NCBI GenBank assembly: GCA_031265685.1
Contig: JAISCI010000058.1
Location: 1 to 37,471, forward strand
Reading direction: 5' to 3'
Origin: Clostridiales bacterium
GTDB taxonomy: Bacteria > Bacillota > Clostridia > Lachnospirales > WRAX01
DNA length: 37,471 bases
The notes under the pieces were generated by a model, which was not told the DNA's origin, searched no databases, and saw only the letters and a program-made list of their open reading frames with translations. Below, in pieces: positions 27,598 to 36,435 of this stretch (its first letter is position 1; each line of letters starts with the position of its first letter). The position numbers and the translations under genes are program-made.

Positions 27598-28468
27598 GCG
27601 GCAGCCGGAATATTTCATCGGATGTGACAAGACATATGCCGGCGCCGACATCATCCTGTTCGGGGCGCCGTTCGACGGAACGGCGTCGTTCCGGCCCGGG
27701 GCGAGGTTCGCCCCCGCCGTTTTGCGGCGCGAGTCGTGGGGGCTGGAGACATTCTCGCCGTATCAGGATCGCGGCATGTCCCAGGCGCGCGCGCACGACG
27801 CGGGCGACCTAGACCTGCCGTTCGGCAGCCCAGCCCGCGCCGTCGGGATGGTCCGCGACGCCGTGAGCCGTATCGCGGCGGACGGCAAGCGTCCGTTCAT
27901 GATCGGCGGGGAGCACCTCCTGACGCTCGGCGCGGTTCAGGCTCTGGCGGACATATACCCCGATCTGCGCTTGCTGCATTTCGACGCGCACGCCGACCTG
28001 CGCGACGAATACCTTGGCGAGAAGCTGTCCCACGCGACCGTCATGCGGCGCATCTGGGAGATACTCGGCGATGGACGGATATTCCAGTTCGGGATACGGA
28101 GCGGCAAGCGCTCCGAATTTGAGTTCGCCGACGCCCACACGGATCTGCGCAAGTTTGATCTCATCGGGGTAAACGAGGTGTGCGCGTCTCTCGCGCCTTA
28201 CCCCGTTTACGTGACTATAGACCTCGACGTCCTCGATCCGTCCGTGTTCCCCGGTACGGGTACGCCCGAGCCGGGCGGCGTCTCCGTCGACAACCTGATA
28301 TTCTCCCGCTTCGGACTCCGCAAGCTGGGCAAGGGAGCGCCCCGCGCTGGCGTAGTCGGGATAGACGCGATGGAATTGTCCCCGCCATATGACTTTTCGG
28401 GGATTTCGGCGGCCGCCGCGGGAAAGGTGGTCAGGGAAATGGTGATCGCGCTTAGCGGCAGGGGATAG
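27578..28468 (+). CDS. speB: Agmatinase (ureohydrolase family)
   Basis: Start ATG 27578 overlapping speE; GGEHLLTLG, LLHFDAHADLRDEYLGEKLSHATVMRRI, VTIDLDVLDPSVFPGTGTPEPGG metal-binding motifs. Confidence 0.93.
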   Translation: MPLTPFERQPEYFIGCDKTYAGADIILFGAPFDGTASFRPGARFAPAVLRRESWGLETFSPYQDRGMSQARAHDAGDLDLPFGSPARAVGMVRDAVSRIAADGKRPFMIGGEHLLTLGAVQALADIYPDLRLLHFDAHADLRDEYLGEKLSHATVMRRIWEILGDGRIFQFGIRSGKRSEFEFADAHTDLRKFDLIGVNEVCASLAPYPVYVTIDLDVLDPSVFPGTGTPEPGGVSVDNLIFSRFGLRKLGKGAPRAGVVGIDAMELSPPYDFSGISAAAAGKVVREMVIALSGRG

Positions 28469-28507
28469 GACCCGCGGAAGTATCCGTCAAATATGCCATG
28501 CCGATTT

Positions 28508-28572
28508 GTGTTCCCCGGTACGGGTACGCCCGGGCCGGGCGGCGTCTCCGCCGGCAACCGGATATTTTCCCG
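28508..28572 (+). pseudogene. Partial duplication of the speB active-site segment
   Basis: 65 bp matching 28244-28308 with 5 mismatches by eye; reads FVFPGTGTPGPGGVSAGNRIFSR before a stop. Confidence 0.8.
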
Positions 28573-28630
28573 TAATACGCGCTAGTTGCACATACGCCGC
28601 GTGATCCGCAAATGTAATTTTTGCAGAACT

Positions 28631-28661
28631 AAGCCCCGCCGAGTTTCCGGCGGGGCTTTTT
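28631..28661. terminator. Intrinsic terminator between convergent speB and GH2 genes
   Basis: aagccccgccg-agtttc-cggcggggctttttt. Confidence 0.85.
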
Positions 28662-28705
28662 ACCGACAATCCGCAGCCATTGCGCCGCTTCTTTCGCCGA
28701 GGTTA

Positions 28706-31700
28706 TCAGCCTATCTTGTTCAAGGTAAAGTCGTCCCACTGCCCCCACGCCTGGCTGTTCGCCGCGTTTGCGCGAATACCGAACGTTACGGATGCGCTAC
28801 CGGCGGGCACGGTAAACTCCATCTCCTGATATGTCCAGTGATCGTTCTTGTTTGAACCGTTTCCGGTTCCAAAGGCTATGATGTCCGCGTCAGTCGTGAC
28901 GGAACCGACGGTCGCGTAGGCTTGGAACTCGCTGCCCGTGAACGCCCCGCTGCGCGTCTTGAAGCCGAACACGTAAACGCCCGCGTCAAGCGTCATAGTC
29001 AAATGAGCGTTGCAGGTGTTGTTGCCGCCGACGACCCAGTATTTTATCGCTCCTCCGGAACCGCCCGTCTCATTCGCGGATGTGGCGCGGGAGAAGGAAC
29101 CGGCGCTGAAAGTCCAGTTGCTTCCAGTGGCGTTAAGGGTTGAGTTGTTGCTCGAAAGCAGATTATCCCCCTTGACGGTGACGGTCGCGACCGCGGGTAT
29201 GGACGTGCCGTCCACGACGCCGTTTACGGTGAACTTGCCGCCCTGGTTGAAAGCGGGGACGGTTCCCCAGGCTGCCGAAGCCGTGTCCGCGCCGCGCGGG
29301 CCGTTGTTATAGCGCACGCCGACGGTCGGCGGCAGGGCGACGGTTCCGCCCTGGTCGATCGAATATTTAAGCTCGTCAACGCTCTTGATACTGAGGGATT
29401 CTTCCGCCGTTATCGGCATGTACGTCGCGCCGTCCCACAGATACGCCTTGTAGGTCTTCGCCGCGTCGTAATCCGGGAGCGTCAGCGTTTCCCAGTCTGC
29501 CAACGAGAGCGCCGAATCGCCTTCCGCCTTGGAGAGGCGCGTCAGGCGCTCGCCGTCGTATTCCGCGAGCCAGCATGCCCAAACGCCCGAAACCGCGCCG
29601 TTGTTGCGCGCTGCGTAGTCTCCGACGACGTCCGTGCCGTTCTTCGAGATATAAAGCAACCCGGTATATCCCGAAACCGCTTTCGGCGGATCCAGCGCGA
29701 CGAGTTTAAGGCTCAGCTCGTCAATCAGGACATAGCTGTCCGCCGAATCCGCGTTCGCGAACACGCCAACGGCGGCTCTGCCGTTCGTGACGCGGATGTT
29801 CGGGATGGTAATCTTCGTCCAGGCGTAGTTGACGCTGGTGGCCGCCGCCGTGGCCTGGGCGTACGTCTGCCCCGCCGCGGACACGTCCGCCAGCAGATCA
29901 GCCGTTTCGGTCTCAGCGCCGTAGTTCTCGACAAAAGCGTAAAGTTCCAGCGGGTTGGTTCCGGATGGACCCCGCTTGAACCAGCCGCTGAACTCGTAGA
30001 TGCCCTCGGGCAGACCCTCTACCGCCTGATACAGCGAAGCGGAGTATCCGCCGCCCGTGTTGCGGAAGAACGCGTAGCGGTCCTCGTTGCCCGGCGGGTT
30101 CGCGTCCGAGCGCGTAGCGCCGTAAACCGCCGCCGTATCGGTAGAATCCAGCTTAGTCCAGCCCGGAATGTCGTTGGTGTCGGACGTGCCCGCGAGACTC
30201 GCGAAGCTGGGGTTTGTCAGCACATTATCGCCGACGTAGGGGCTGAGCGGCGTTATCCGCTGACCGTATATCTCCAGGCTGGCGACGCCATCGCCGGTGT
30301 TATCGACTACGCGTATATATCGCGTATCGGCCATAAGCGCGCTGACGACACTGCTCGGTCCGCTGTCCGCGCCTTCGTAATACGTATACCACGCGGCGCC
30401 GTCCGCGGAGCCTTGCAGGGCGCAGGCGTGGGAACCGCCGCCCGGCCACGCGACCGTCACGCCGTGGACGTAATAGGTATCGCCGACGTCCACCGTCAGC
30501 GACTGCCCCGCCTCCGACGGCTGCCAGTATGTCGAGCCGTCGTTATCCGTCGCCCATACGGGCTGACGGCCAGGCATGTTAGAGCCGGACTGCGCCGGTT
30601 CTTTCGCGAACGCGAGATCCGCCGCGGGGGAACCCGTCACCGCCAGCATACTGAACGACATCGGCTGCGAGTCCGGAGCGCTCGTTACGCGGACGAACCG
30701 GACGCTTTGAATCGCCGGTGAGAACGCGTCGCTCGAGAGTTTGGCCGATTCGGTGTTCCTGTTTTTGTACAGAACGGTCCGCCACGTCTCGCCGTCGCGC
30801 GAAACCTCCAGCTTGTACTTGTGCGCGGCGGTCTCTTCCCACGTTATGCCGACGCTCGATATGTCGTAGAATCCTTCCATATCGACCCACCATTTGTTGC
30901 CGGCGCCCGCGTCCGCCATCGTCATAAAGTCTCCGGGCGAGCCGTTGTTGCCGAAACGCGCCTCGCTGCCCGCCGCCAGGCCGACCGCCCAGGACGGCTT
31001 GCCCTCGGCATAGTCCACGGAAGCCGCTCCGGAGGACGCTTGCCCGTTCACATGAACTTCCGCTATCGCGAATGCCGAGACGCTCGCCTCAATGAAGCTG
31101 ATCCTGATGAACCGTGCGGATTTGCGGGCGCTCCCTATATACGCGAACTCCGCCCGCTCCTCGCTCGCAGCGTTCCCGGTCATATCCTCCAGCGGCAGCC
31201 AGCTGACGCCGTCGGCCGAGTATCGCATCCAGTATTTATAGGCGGAAGGTTCCGCCCAGAGTATCTCGATATCGGATATGTCGTACAGATCCCGCAGATC
31301 CACCTGCCAATACTGCCCAGCATTGCCGTTATCCGCCGTCCATACCGTAGCGTCAACGCCGTCGTTGGCGGCGGAGGCTGTTCCGCTGGAGGCGGAAGCG
31401 ACGCCCTCGGTCTTGGCCAGGCAGTGGTCGTCCGCGCCGGGATCAAACGTGGGTTCCGGGGGCGGCGACGGCGACGGGATTGGCGCGCCGTCCGTCCAAA
31501 GCTCGGTCGAATAGTATATATCGTTCTCGAGACGCGTCTTATCCTCGACGGATATCGTCAGCGTATCCGAGGACAGCCCGGACGACGACGCGCTTACGGT
31601 TATCGCGCCAGCCTGCGTGCCGCCTACAATCCAGACCGAAACCTGTCCGCCGCGCGGCGTTATCGTCGCGGACTTCACGCCGGGGCTGTTCGCCGTCTCG

Positions 31701-34219
31701 CCGCCGAGTATCCAGGCGTCGCCGCCCGATACCGTGACAGTGACGAGGTTGGCGCCCGTCGTCGGCGCGGACATGGTTATCGAATCCGCCGTGGTTCCGG
31801 AATTCGTGATGATATTGCCGTTCGCGTCGGTTATGTCGATATAGACAAGACGTTTGTCGCCGCCGTCGTTGGCCATGGGCCGGACGGTGGAGGGGGACGC
31901 GGGCGTCCCGCCCGAGCGCCAGTCGGACTGCCACGTAAGCCGCACGTTACTGGCCGACGTCGCGCGGGGATCCGTCACGGTGTACTCGGCGATCTGCTTG
32001 CCGCCCGCGTCGTAGCCGCGCGCGATAAGCTGTACATACGTGTGCGATATGCCCGTGAACGTCCACGGTTTGTAGTCCGTCCCGGCGTAAGCCGTGGTCA
32101 TGGCATAGCTCGTGCCGTTGTTATGGGCGGAGTGCTGCGTGTCGGCGGCGGTTTTGCCTGTGCCGAGCCGCGTCAGGGCGCCGCCTACGGTCGTCGCGCC
32201 GTAAAGCTCTACGCTGGCGCAGTTGGTGTATACCGGCACGTCGGTCGCCGCGCCGGAGGACGTGTCGAACCAGCGCGTGGCGATATAGATCATCGGGCCG
32301 GAGCGCACACCCTCGAGCGCCGACAGGTCGAGCGCCGGGTCGCGCTGGCTCTGCGCGTAGTAATACGCGTAATTGGCGATACGGTACATATCCACCAAGC
32401 CGCAGGGCGTCGGGTAGTTCTCGTATGACTTGCTGCCGCTGCCCGTGGTGGCGCTGGCGGGGTTGCCCTCGCCGAAGCCCGTGTAGTCCTGCCATACCCA
32501 ATAGTAACCCAAATTTCTGGTGCTACTCTGATCCCAGTCGAGCGACGCCTGGTAGTTAGCTACCTTCTGGCGGAGATACGCCTCGTTCGACACCCAGCGC
32601 AGGTGCCGCGACGACGACGCGTATCCGCCGTAGGCCCAGTCGCCGTCCTCGTAATAGAGATTGGGTTTTCCGGTGGTGAACCCGTTCTCCGACTTTGAAT
32701 GCACGTATCTTACGTCGACGGAGCCGGTATTGCCCGTCGTAACCATCTGTTTTGTCGGGAACTCCAGCTTCGCGTTCGCGACCAGCGTCGCCGCGTTGCC
32801 GGTGGAACCCTCGTTGTTGTCCAATTCCCAGAGAGCTATGGCTGGATGGTTGCGGTCACGCCGCATCATGTCCTTCGCCTCTGTGACGGTGAAATCGTTG
32901 GAGCTGGCCTGCCAGCCCGTTATCGGCTCCTGTACGAGAAGACCGTACTCGTCGCAGGCGGAGAGGAACGCTTCCGAATACGGGTAGTGCGCCAGGCGCA
33001 CCGCGTCGAAGCCGGCGTCCTTGATCAGGCGCACCTCGTCGCGCGCGGCGTCCGCCGGAACGGCGAAACCGACCATGCCGATCTCCTGGTGGGTGTTGGT
33101 GGCGCGCCCCTGCCACGCCTCTCCGTTTATCGTTATCGTGCCCTTCACCGAGCTTGTCGCGTTGCCCCACACAATGCTGCGGAAGCCCGTCGTGGTGAAA
33201 TAATGATCTACAGCCGCTCCGTCGATCAGCACCGTCGTCCTGACCTCGTAGAGGTTCGGGCTGTTCGGGTGCCACAGTCTGGCGCCGGTAATCGAGCCGG
33301 TCTGGGCGAACTGGTAGCTCGCCCCGGCGGCTATGGCCGACGCCGCGGTGGTGTTAGTGTAAACGGCGGAGGAACCGCCTTTCTCGAATATCTCGGTACG
33401 GACGCTTACGCTTTGGCTGGACGCTCCGTCGTTTTTGACGTGCGTGCCCACCCAGAACGCGACGTTTCCGGTAAAGCCCGTAAGGGCCGTCCCCGAGACG
33501 CCAGTTATCCCGAAGTTCGCGGCGCCGCCGCTGTAGCTCGTCGCCGTGTCAGAATGGATGAACACGCCGCCGGAGCCCGCCGCGTTCGCGAATATCGGGT
33601 CGGTGATATGTACCTTCTCGGTTACGGTCAGCGTTACGTCGCGGTAGATCCCGCCGTGGAACTTAAAGTCGGCAGGATCCTTTGTCACCTGCGGGCCGCT
33701 GGCGCGCGTCGTGTCGATCCTTACCGCGATAACGTTGGGTCCGTCCGCGCTGTAGAGCAGCTTGTTAGCGCCCGTGACGGCGGTCAGGTCGAACGTGAAA
33801 CGCATGAAGCCGCCCATGTGCGTGCCGATGGACGTTCCGTTGAGGTATACCTCGCAGTACTGCATGGCCGCGCCGATGTTGATGAAGATCTGCTTGCCGT
33901 CGAGATTCTCGGGCAGCGTGAACGATTTGCGGTACCACGCCACGCCGTTGTAGTTGCCGATGTCGCCGTAGGTGACGTAGTCCGTCGAGTGCGGCATGGC
34001 CACTGACGCCCAGCCCGAATCGTCGTAAGACACGGCCTCGGCCCCGGAGTTCGCTCCGGCCCTGTATTTCCATCCGGCGTTGAAATCAATCTCCTGCCGG
34101 AGGGGTTGCTCACCGACAGCCAGCGCCGAGAGGGTCACTCCGCCCTCGGGCATGACCAGACCGGCGAAAACGATGGCGAGCGCCAGAACCGCCGCCAGCG
34201 CCTTCCTTCTTTTCGTCAT
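28706..34219 (-). CDS. Secreted GH2-family glycoside hydrolase with multiple discoidin (F5/8 type C)-like domains
   Basis: 1837 aa; N-terminal signal peptide MTKRRKALAAVLALAIVFAGLVMPEGG; sugar-binding domain WASVAMPHSTDYV...VAWYRKSFTLPENLDGKQIFINIGAAMQYCEVYLNGTSIGTHMGG; RRDRNHPAIALWELDNNEG. Downstream NDGVDATVWTADNGNAGQYWQVDLRDLYDISDIEI and NDGSTYWQPSEAGQSLTVDVGDTYYVHGVTV discoidin-like repeats. Confidence 0.88.
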   Translation of the reverse strand: MTKRRKALAAVLALAIVFAGLVMPEGGVTLSALAVGEQPLRQEIDFNAGWKYRAGANSGAEAVSYDDSGWASVAMPHSTDYVTYGDIGNYNGVAWYRKSFTLPENLDGKQIFINIGAAMQYCEVYLNGTSIGTHMGGFMRFTFDLTAVTGANKLLYSADGPNVIAVRIDTTRASGPQVTKDPADFKFHGGIYRDVTLTVTEKVHITDPIFANAAGSGGVFIHSDTATSYSGGAANFGITGVSGTALTGFTGNVAFWVGTHVKNDGASSQSVSVRTEIFEKGGSSAVYTNTTAASAIAAGASYQFAQTGSITGARLWHPNSPNLYEVRTTVLIDGAAVDHYFTTTGFRSIVWGNATSSVKGTITINGEAWQGRATNTHQEIGMVGFAVPADAARDEVRLIKDAGFDAVRLAHYPYSEAFLSACDEYGLLVQEPITGWQASSNDFTVTEAKDMMRRDRNHPAIALWELDNNEGSTGNAATLVANAKLEFPTKQMVTTGNTGSVDVRYVHSKSENGFTTGKPNLYYEDGDWAYGGYASSSRHLRWVSNEAYLRQKVANYQASLDWDQSSTRNLGYYWVWQDYTGFGEGNPASATTGSGSKSYENYPTPCGLVDMYRIANYAYYYAQSQRDPALDLSALEGVRSGPMIYIATRWFDTSSGAATDVPVYTNCASVELYGATTVGGALTRLGTGKTAADTQHSAHNNGTSYAMTTAYAGTDYKPWTFTGISHTYVQLIARGYDAGGKQIAEYTVTDPRATSASNVRLTWQSDWRSGGTPASPSTVRPMANDGGDKRLVYIDITDANGNIITNSGTTADSITMSAPTTGANLVTVTVSGGDAWILGGETANSPGVKSATITPRGGQVSVWIVGGTQAGAITVSASSSGLSSDTLTISVEDKTRLENDIYYSTELWTDGAPIPSPSPPPEPTFDPGADDHCLAKTEGVASASSGTASAANDGVDATVWTADNGNAGQYWQVDLRDLYDISDIEILWAEPSAYKYWMRYSADGVSWLPLEDMTGNAASEERAEFAYIGSARKSARFIRISFIEASVSAFAIAEVHVNGQASSGAASVDYAEGKPSWAVGLAAGSEARFGNNGSPGDFMTMADAGAGNKWWVDMEGFYDISSVGITWEETAAHKYKLEVSRDGETWRTVLYKNRNTESAKLSSDAFSPAIQSVRFVRVTSAPDSQPMSFSMLAVTGSPAADLAFAKEPAQSGSNMPGRQPVWATDNDGSTYWQPSEAGQSLTVDVGDTYYVHGVTVAWPGGGSHACALQGSADGAAWYTYYEGADSGPSSVVSALMADTRYIRVVDNTGDGVASLEIYGQRITPLSPYVGDNVLTNPSFASLAGTSDTNDIPGWTKLDSTDTAAVYGATRSDANPPGNEDRYAFFRNTGGGYSASLYQAVEGLPEGIYEFSGWFKRGPSGTNPLELYAFVENYGAETETADLLADVSAAGQTYAQATAAATSVNYAWTKITIPNIRVTNGRAAVGVFANADSADSYVLIDELSLKLVALDPPKAVSGYTGLLYISKNGTDVVGDYAARNNGAVSGVWACWLAEYDGERLTRLSKAEGDSALSLADWETLTLPDYDAAKTYKAYLWDGATYMPITAEESLSIKSVDELKYSIDQGGTVALPPTVGVRYNNGPRGADTASAAWGTVPAFNQGGKFTVNGVVDGTSIPAVATVTVKGDNLLSSNNSTLNATGSNWTFSAGSFSRATSANETGGSGGAIKYWVVGGNNTCNAHLTMTLDAGVYVFGFKTRSGAFTGSEFQAYATVGSVTTDADIIAFGTGNGSNKNDHWTYQEMEFTVPAGSASVTFGIRANAANSQAWGQWDDFTLNKIG

Positions 34220-34371
34220 TTTGATGAATCCCGCCTCTCCTAACGATGTTTCTATTAATCCTTAACAACGCCAACCGCCGCCAGCTTCCGAACCGCTCCC
34301 CCCTCTTGAGCGCAACCGGTTTCGCAACGCCTCAAGAAAGCGATCCTCCACTTTAGCCGTTAGTTTATATT

Positions 34372-34400
34372 ATTATAACTCCGATTCGCGACAATAACAA
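34372..34400 (-). promoter_or_regulatory. Sigma-A-type promoter for the GH2 gene
   Basis: Minus strand TTGTTA (34400-34395), 17-bp spacer, TATAAT (34377-34372). Confidence 0.65.
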
Positions 34401-34659
34401 GCCGAAATACACAAACTAACGTGTTCGCTCCATAAACGCCATAAGAGGAAAGAGGGCAAGTTTTCTCAGGGAGAAGGGGTCTGCTCAGAGAGAGGATACA
34501 TTATAACATATACTGTCCGCTGAAGCCATGGATATTTCAATGATTTCATGTACTGAAGGGGCGAAAAGATGTAATTTACGGTAACTTCGTCATCCATCCG
34601 CTCGCCCGGAGCCGTAGCGGGGCGATGAACGTAAAACGAACATACACAAAACTAACGGC

Positions 34660-34697
34660 AAAAAATAAGAGCCGTCAGTAATAATATCCAACGGCTC
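34660..34697 (-). terminator. Intrinsic terminator of the amidase/holin transcript
   Basis: Minus strand GAGCCGT-N15-ACGGCTC followed by TTATTTTTT. Confidence 0.7.
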
Positions 34698-34706
34698 CCC
34701 GTAACG

Positions 34707-35381
34707 CTATTCCACGATTATCACGCCGTTATCGAAAGCGACATCGTGCCCCATCGCTTCAAAAATGGCGCGGATACCTATGTTTTCTGACCCGCAGAGC
34801 TTCGCCGCCTCGGATACGGTCGTCACCCACCGGCCGTTTTCGTTGCTGGCGCGCATGAAACCGGTTACGCCGTGATAACGCACACGCACGCCGCCGCTCC
34901 GGGCTTCGGATATATCCGCGCGGAGCAGCTCCCAGGCGGCCGGGTTCTCCACATAATACAGGGGACACAGCTTGCCGGTCACATCGTAGTGCCGGAGGAC
35001 GGCGGTCGCTCCGTGCCGGCGGAGTATGTCGGCGGCCAGCTCCACCAGCGCGCCGCGCGTCGCGTCGGTGAATTTGCCGGATTTATCCGGATGGCAGCAC
35101 TCGATGCCGATGTGCCCGGCGTTGGCGGCGCCTGCGTGGTAAGCCGTTTCGTCCTCGGGCACGTAGCGGATTATCTCGCCCGAAAGCCCCACCACGTAGT
35201 GCGCGGAAGCGTACACCGACCCGCGGTCCTTCAGGCTTTGGAAGTAATCGCGGTTCGCCCGGGCCGAGCTGCCCGGGTTCGCGACATAATGTATCACGAC
35301 GCCCTCTATCTTCCCGATCTTCGTTCCAGGGCGGGAGTAAGGGTTTTTCGTCAGCAGGAGGTCCGTTATCTCAGGAAGCAT
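34707..35381 (-). CDS. N-acetylmuramoyl-L-alanine amidase (endolysin-like)
   Basis: 224 aa; KIEGVVIHYVANPGSSARANRDYFQSLKDRGSVYASAHYVVGLSGEIIRYVPEDETAYHAG, CCHPDKSGKFTDAT, AVLRHYDVTGKLCP. Confidence 0.9.
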   Translation of the reverse strand: MLPEITDLLLTKNPYSRPGTKIGKIEGVVIHYVANPGSSARANRDYFQSLKDRGSVYASAHYVVGLSGEIIRYVPEDETAYHAGAANAGHIGIECCHPDKSGKFTDATRGALVELAADILRRHGATAVLRHYDVTGKLCPLYYVENPAAWELLRADISEARSGGVRVRYHGVTGFMRASNENGRWVTTVSEAAKLCGSENIGIRAIFEAMGHDVAFDNGVIIVE

Positions 35382-35778
35382 TGCCGCCGCCTTTCCCGCC
35401 GCGCAGCTGGGCGAGCGCGCCCGTCAGCGCCTCCGGCAATGGCACCCCCGTTGCCGCGGCGTTCTCCAGTACGCTGAGCGCCTCGTTGACAATGTAGTAG
35501 CAGATTGTGACCGAGCGCAGAGCGATCTCGATTTGCAGGGCGTTGTCAATGATGTTCGCCGCCATGACCGCGAAGAACACGCCAAGCTTCTTCAGTCCGC
35601 CCGTAAACATCACTTCGCTGGACAATTCCCGCAGACAGACCGCCTTCGCCACGCCGGAAACATAATCCAGCGCTACGGCGGCGACCAGCGACCAGAACAG
35701 CGCGCTAAGATCCCCGAAGAGGAACGCGATTGCCGCCATGGGCAGCGACAGCGCGGCTTTCTTTATCGTCAGCTCCAC
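35371..35778 (-). CDS. Phage holin family protein
   Basis: 135 aa; hydrophobic; ALDYVSGVAKAVCLRELSSEVMFTGGLKKLGVFFAVMAANIID resembles the holin_4_1 family. GTG start; overlaps amidase start. Confidence 0.85.
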   Translation of the reverse strand: MELTIKKAALSLPMAAIAFLFGDLSALFWSLVAAVALDYVSGVAKAVCLRELSSEVMFTGGLKKLGVFFAVMAANIIDNALQIEIALRSVTICYYIVNEALSVLENAAATGVPLPEALTGALAQLRGGKGGGNAS

Positions 35779-35798
35779 CTTTCACCTTCTTTCTATGC

Positions 35799-36076
35799 CA
35801 ATTCCATTCCAAAGGAGCGATAAAAATTTTTCAGTCCGAGCCAGAGAATTTCGCGCCGCGTTATCGCGTGGATGAATTTCGCGTGATTTGAAGCATTATC
35901 GCTTGGACGAAGTTTGCATCGCATTTTCGCTTGGTTTGAAGCATTATTGCTTGGTTCACGCGATAATGCGATGCGAAATTCTGTCAGGCGATACACTTCA
36001 AACCAGGCAAACTTCCGAGCCGCGCGGACTCGCTGAAGCTTGAAAAATTTTTATCCACAAATCTAAATGGAGTTAG
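35799..36076. mobile_element. MITE-like element, family 1 copy C
   Basis: Left end caattccattccaaaggagcgataaaaatttttcag; right end gaaaaatttttatccacaaatctaaatggagttag. Interior full of GAATTTCGCGTGA / GCATTATCGCTTGG palindromic words, no ORF. Confidence 0.75.
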
Positions 36077-36078
36077 TA

Positions 36079-36261
36079 TTACGCCGTAAAATGCATATTC
36101 TCCACACAAAACTCGCAGAAAACGTCTTCCCCTATTCTGAACGCCCCCTCGCCTTCGAGTACGTTTTCACCGCATTCCGCGCACGTGAACACGGCTTCGC
36201 GCGGGCGGGCGTTGGGGCAGCCCGCGGGACAGACCGTCAGCCCGCACGTTTCGCAGTTCAT
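36079..36261 (-). CDS. Small Cys-rich zinc-ribbon/LIM-like protein
   Basis: MNCETCGLTVCPAGCPNARPREAVFTCAECGENVLEGEGAFRIGEDVFCEFCVENMHFTA; several CxxC pairs; start at 36261 with a GGGA-type SD. Confidence 0.6.
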   Translation of the reverse strand: MNCETCGLTVCPAGCPNARPREAVFTCAECGENVLEGEGAFRIGEDVFCEFCVENMHFTA

Positions 36262-36435
36262 TTGATCACTCCCAGTTCCAGCCGCGCCGCCTCGGCTATT
36301 GATTCGCGTTGTATGGTTTGTATTATACACTATAAAGCTTAAATTGTCAAGATAAATTTAACTATTCGGATAATTGTAACTATTCAAATTTTAGTCCGCC
36401 TAAGTAAAATTGGGTCCTGTTTGAAAAGCGTAATA

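Noticed and set aside
30821-32428. 535-aa plus-strand ORF (also 32699-34006, 435 aa)
   Set aside because: Antisense to the GH2 gene, which has a signal peptide and domain motifs; the shadow ORF is Arg-rich and low-information.
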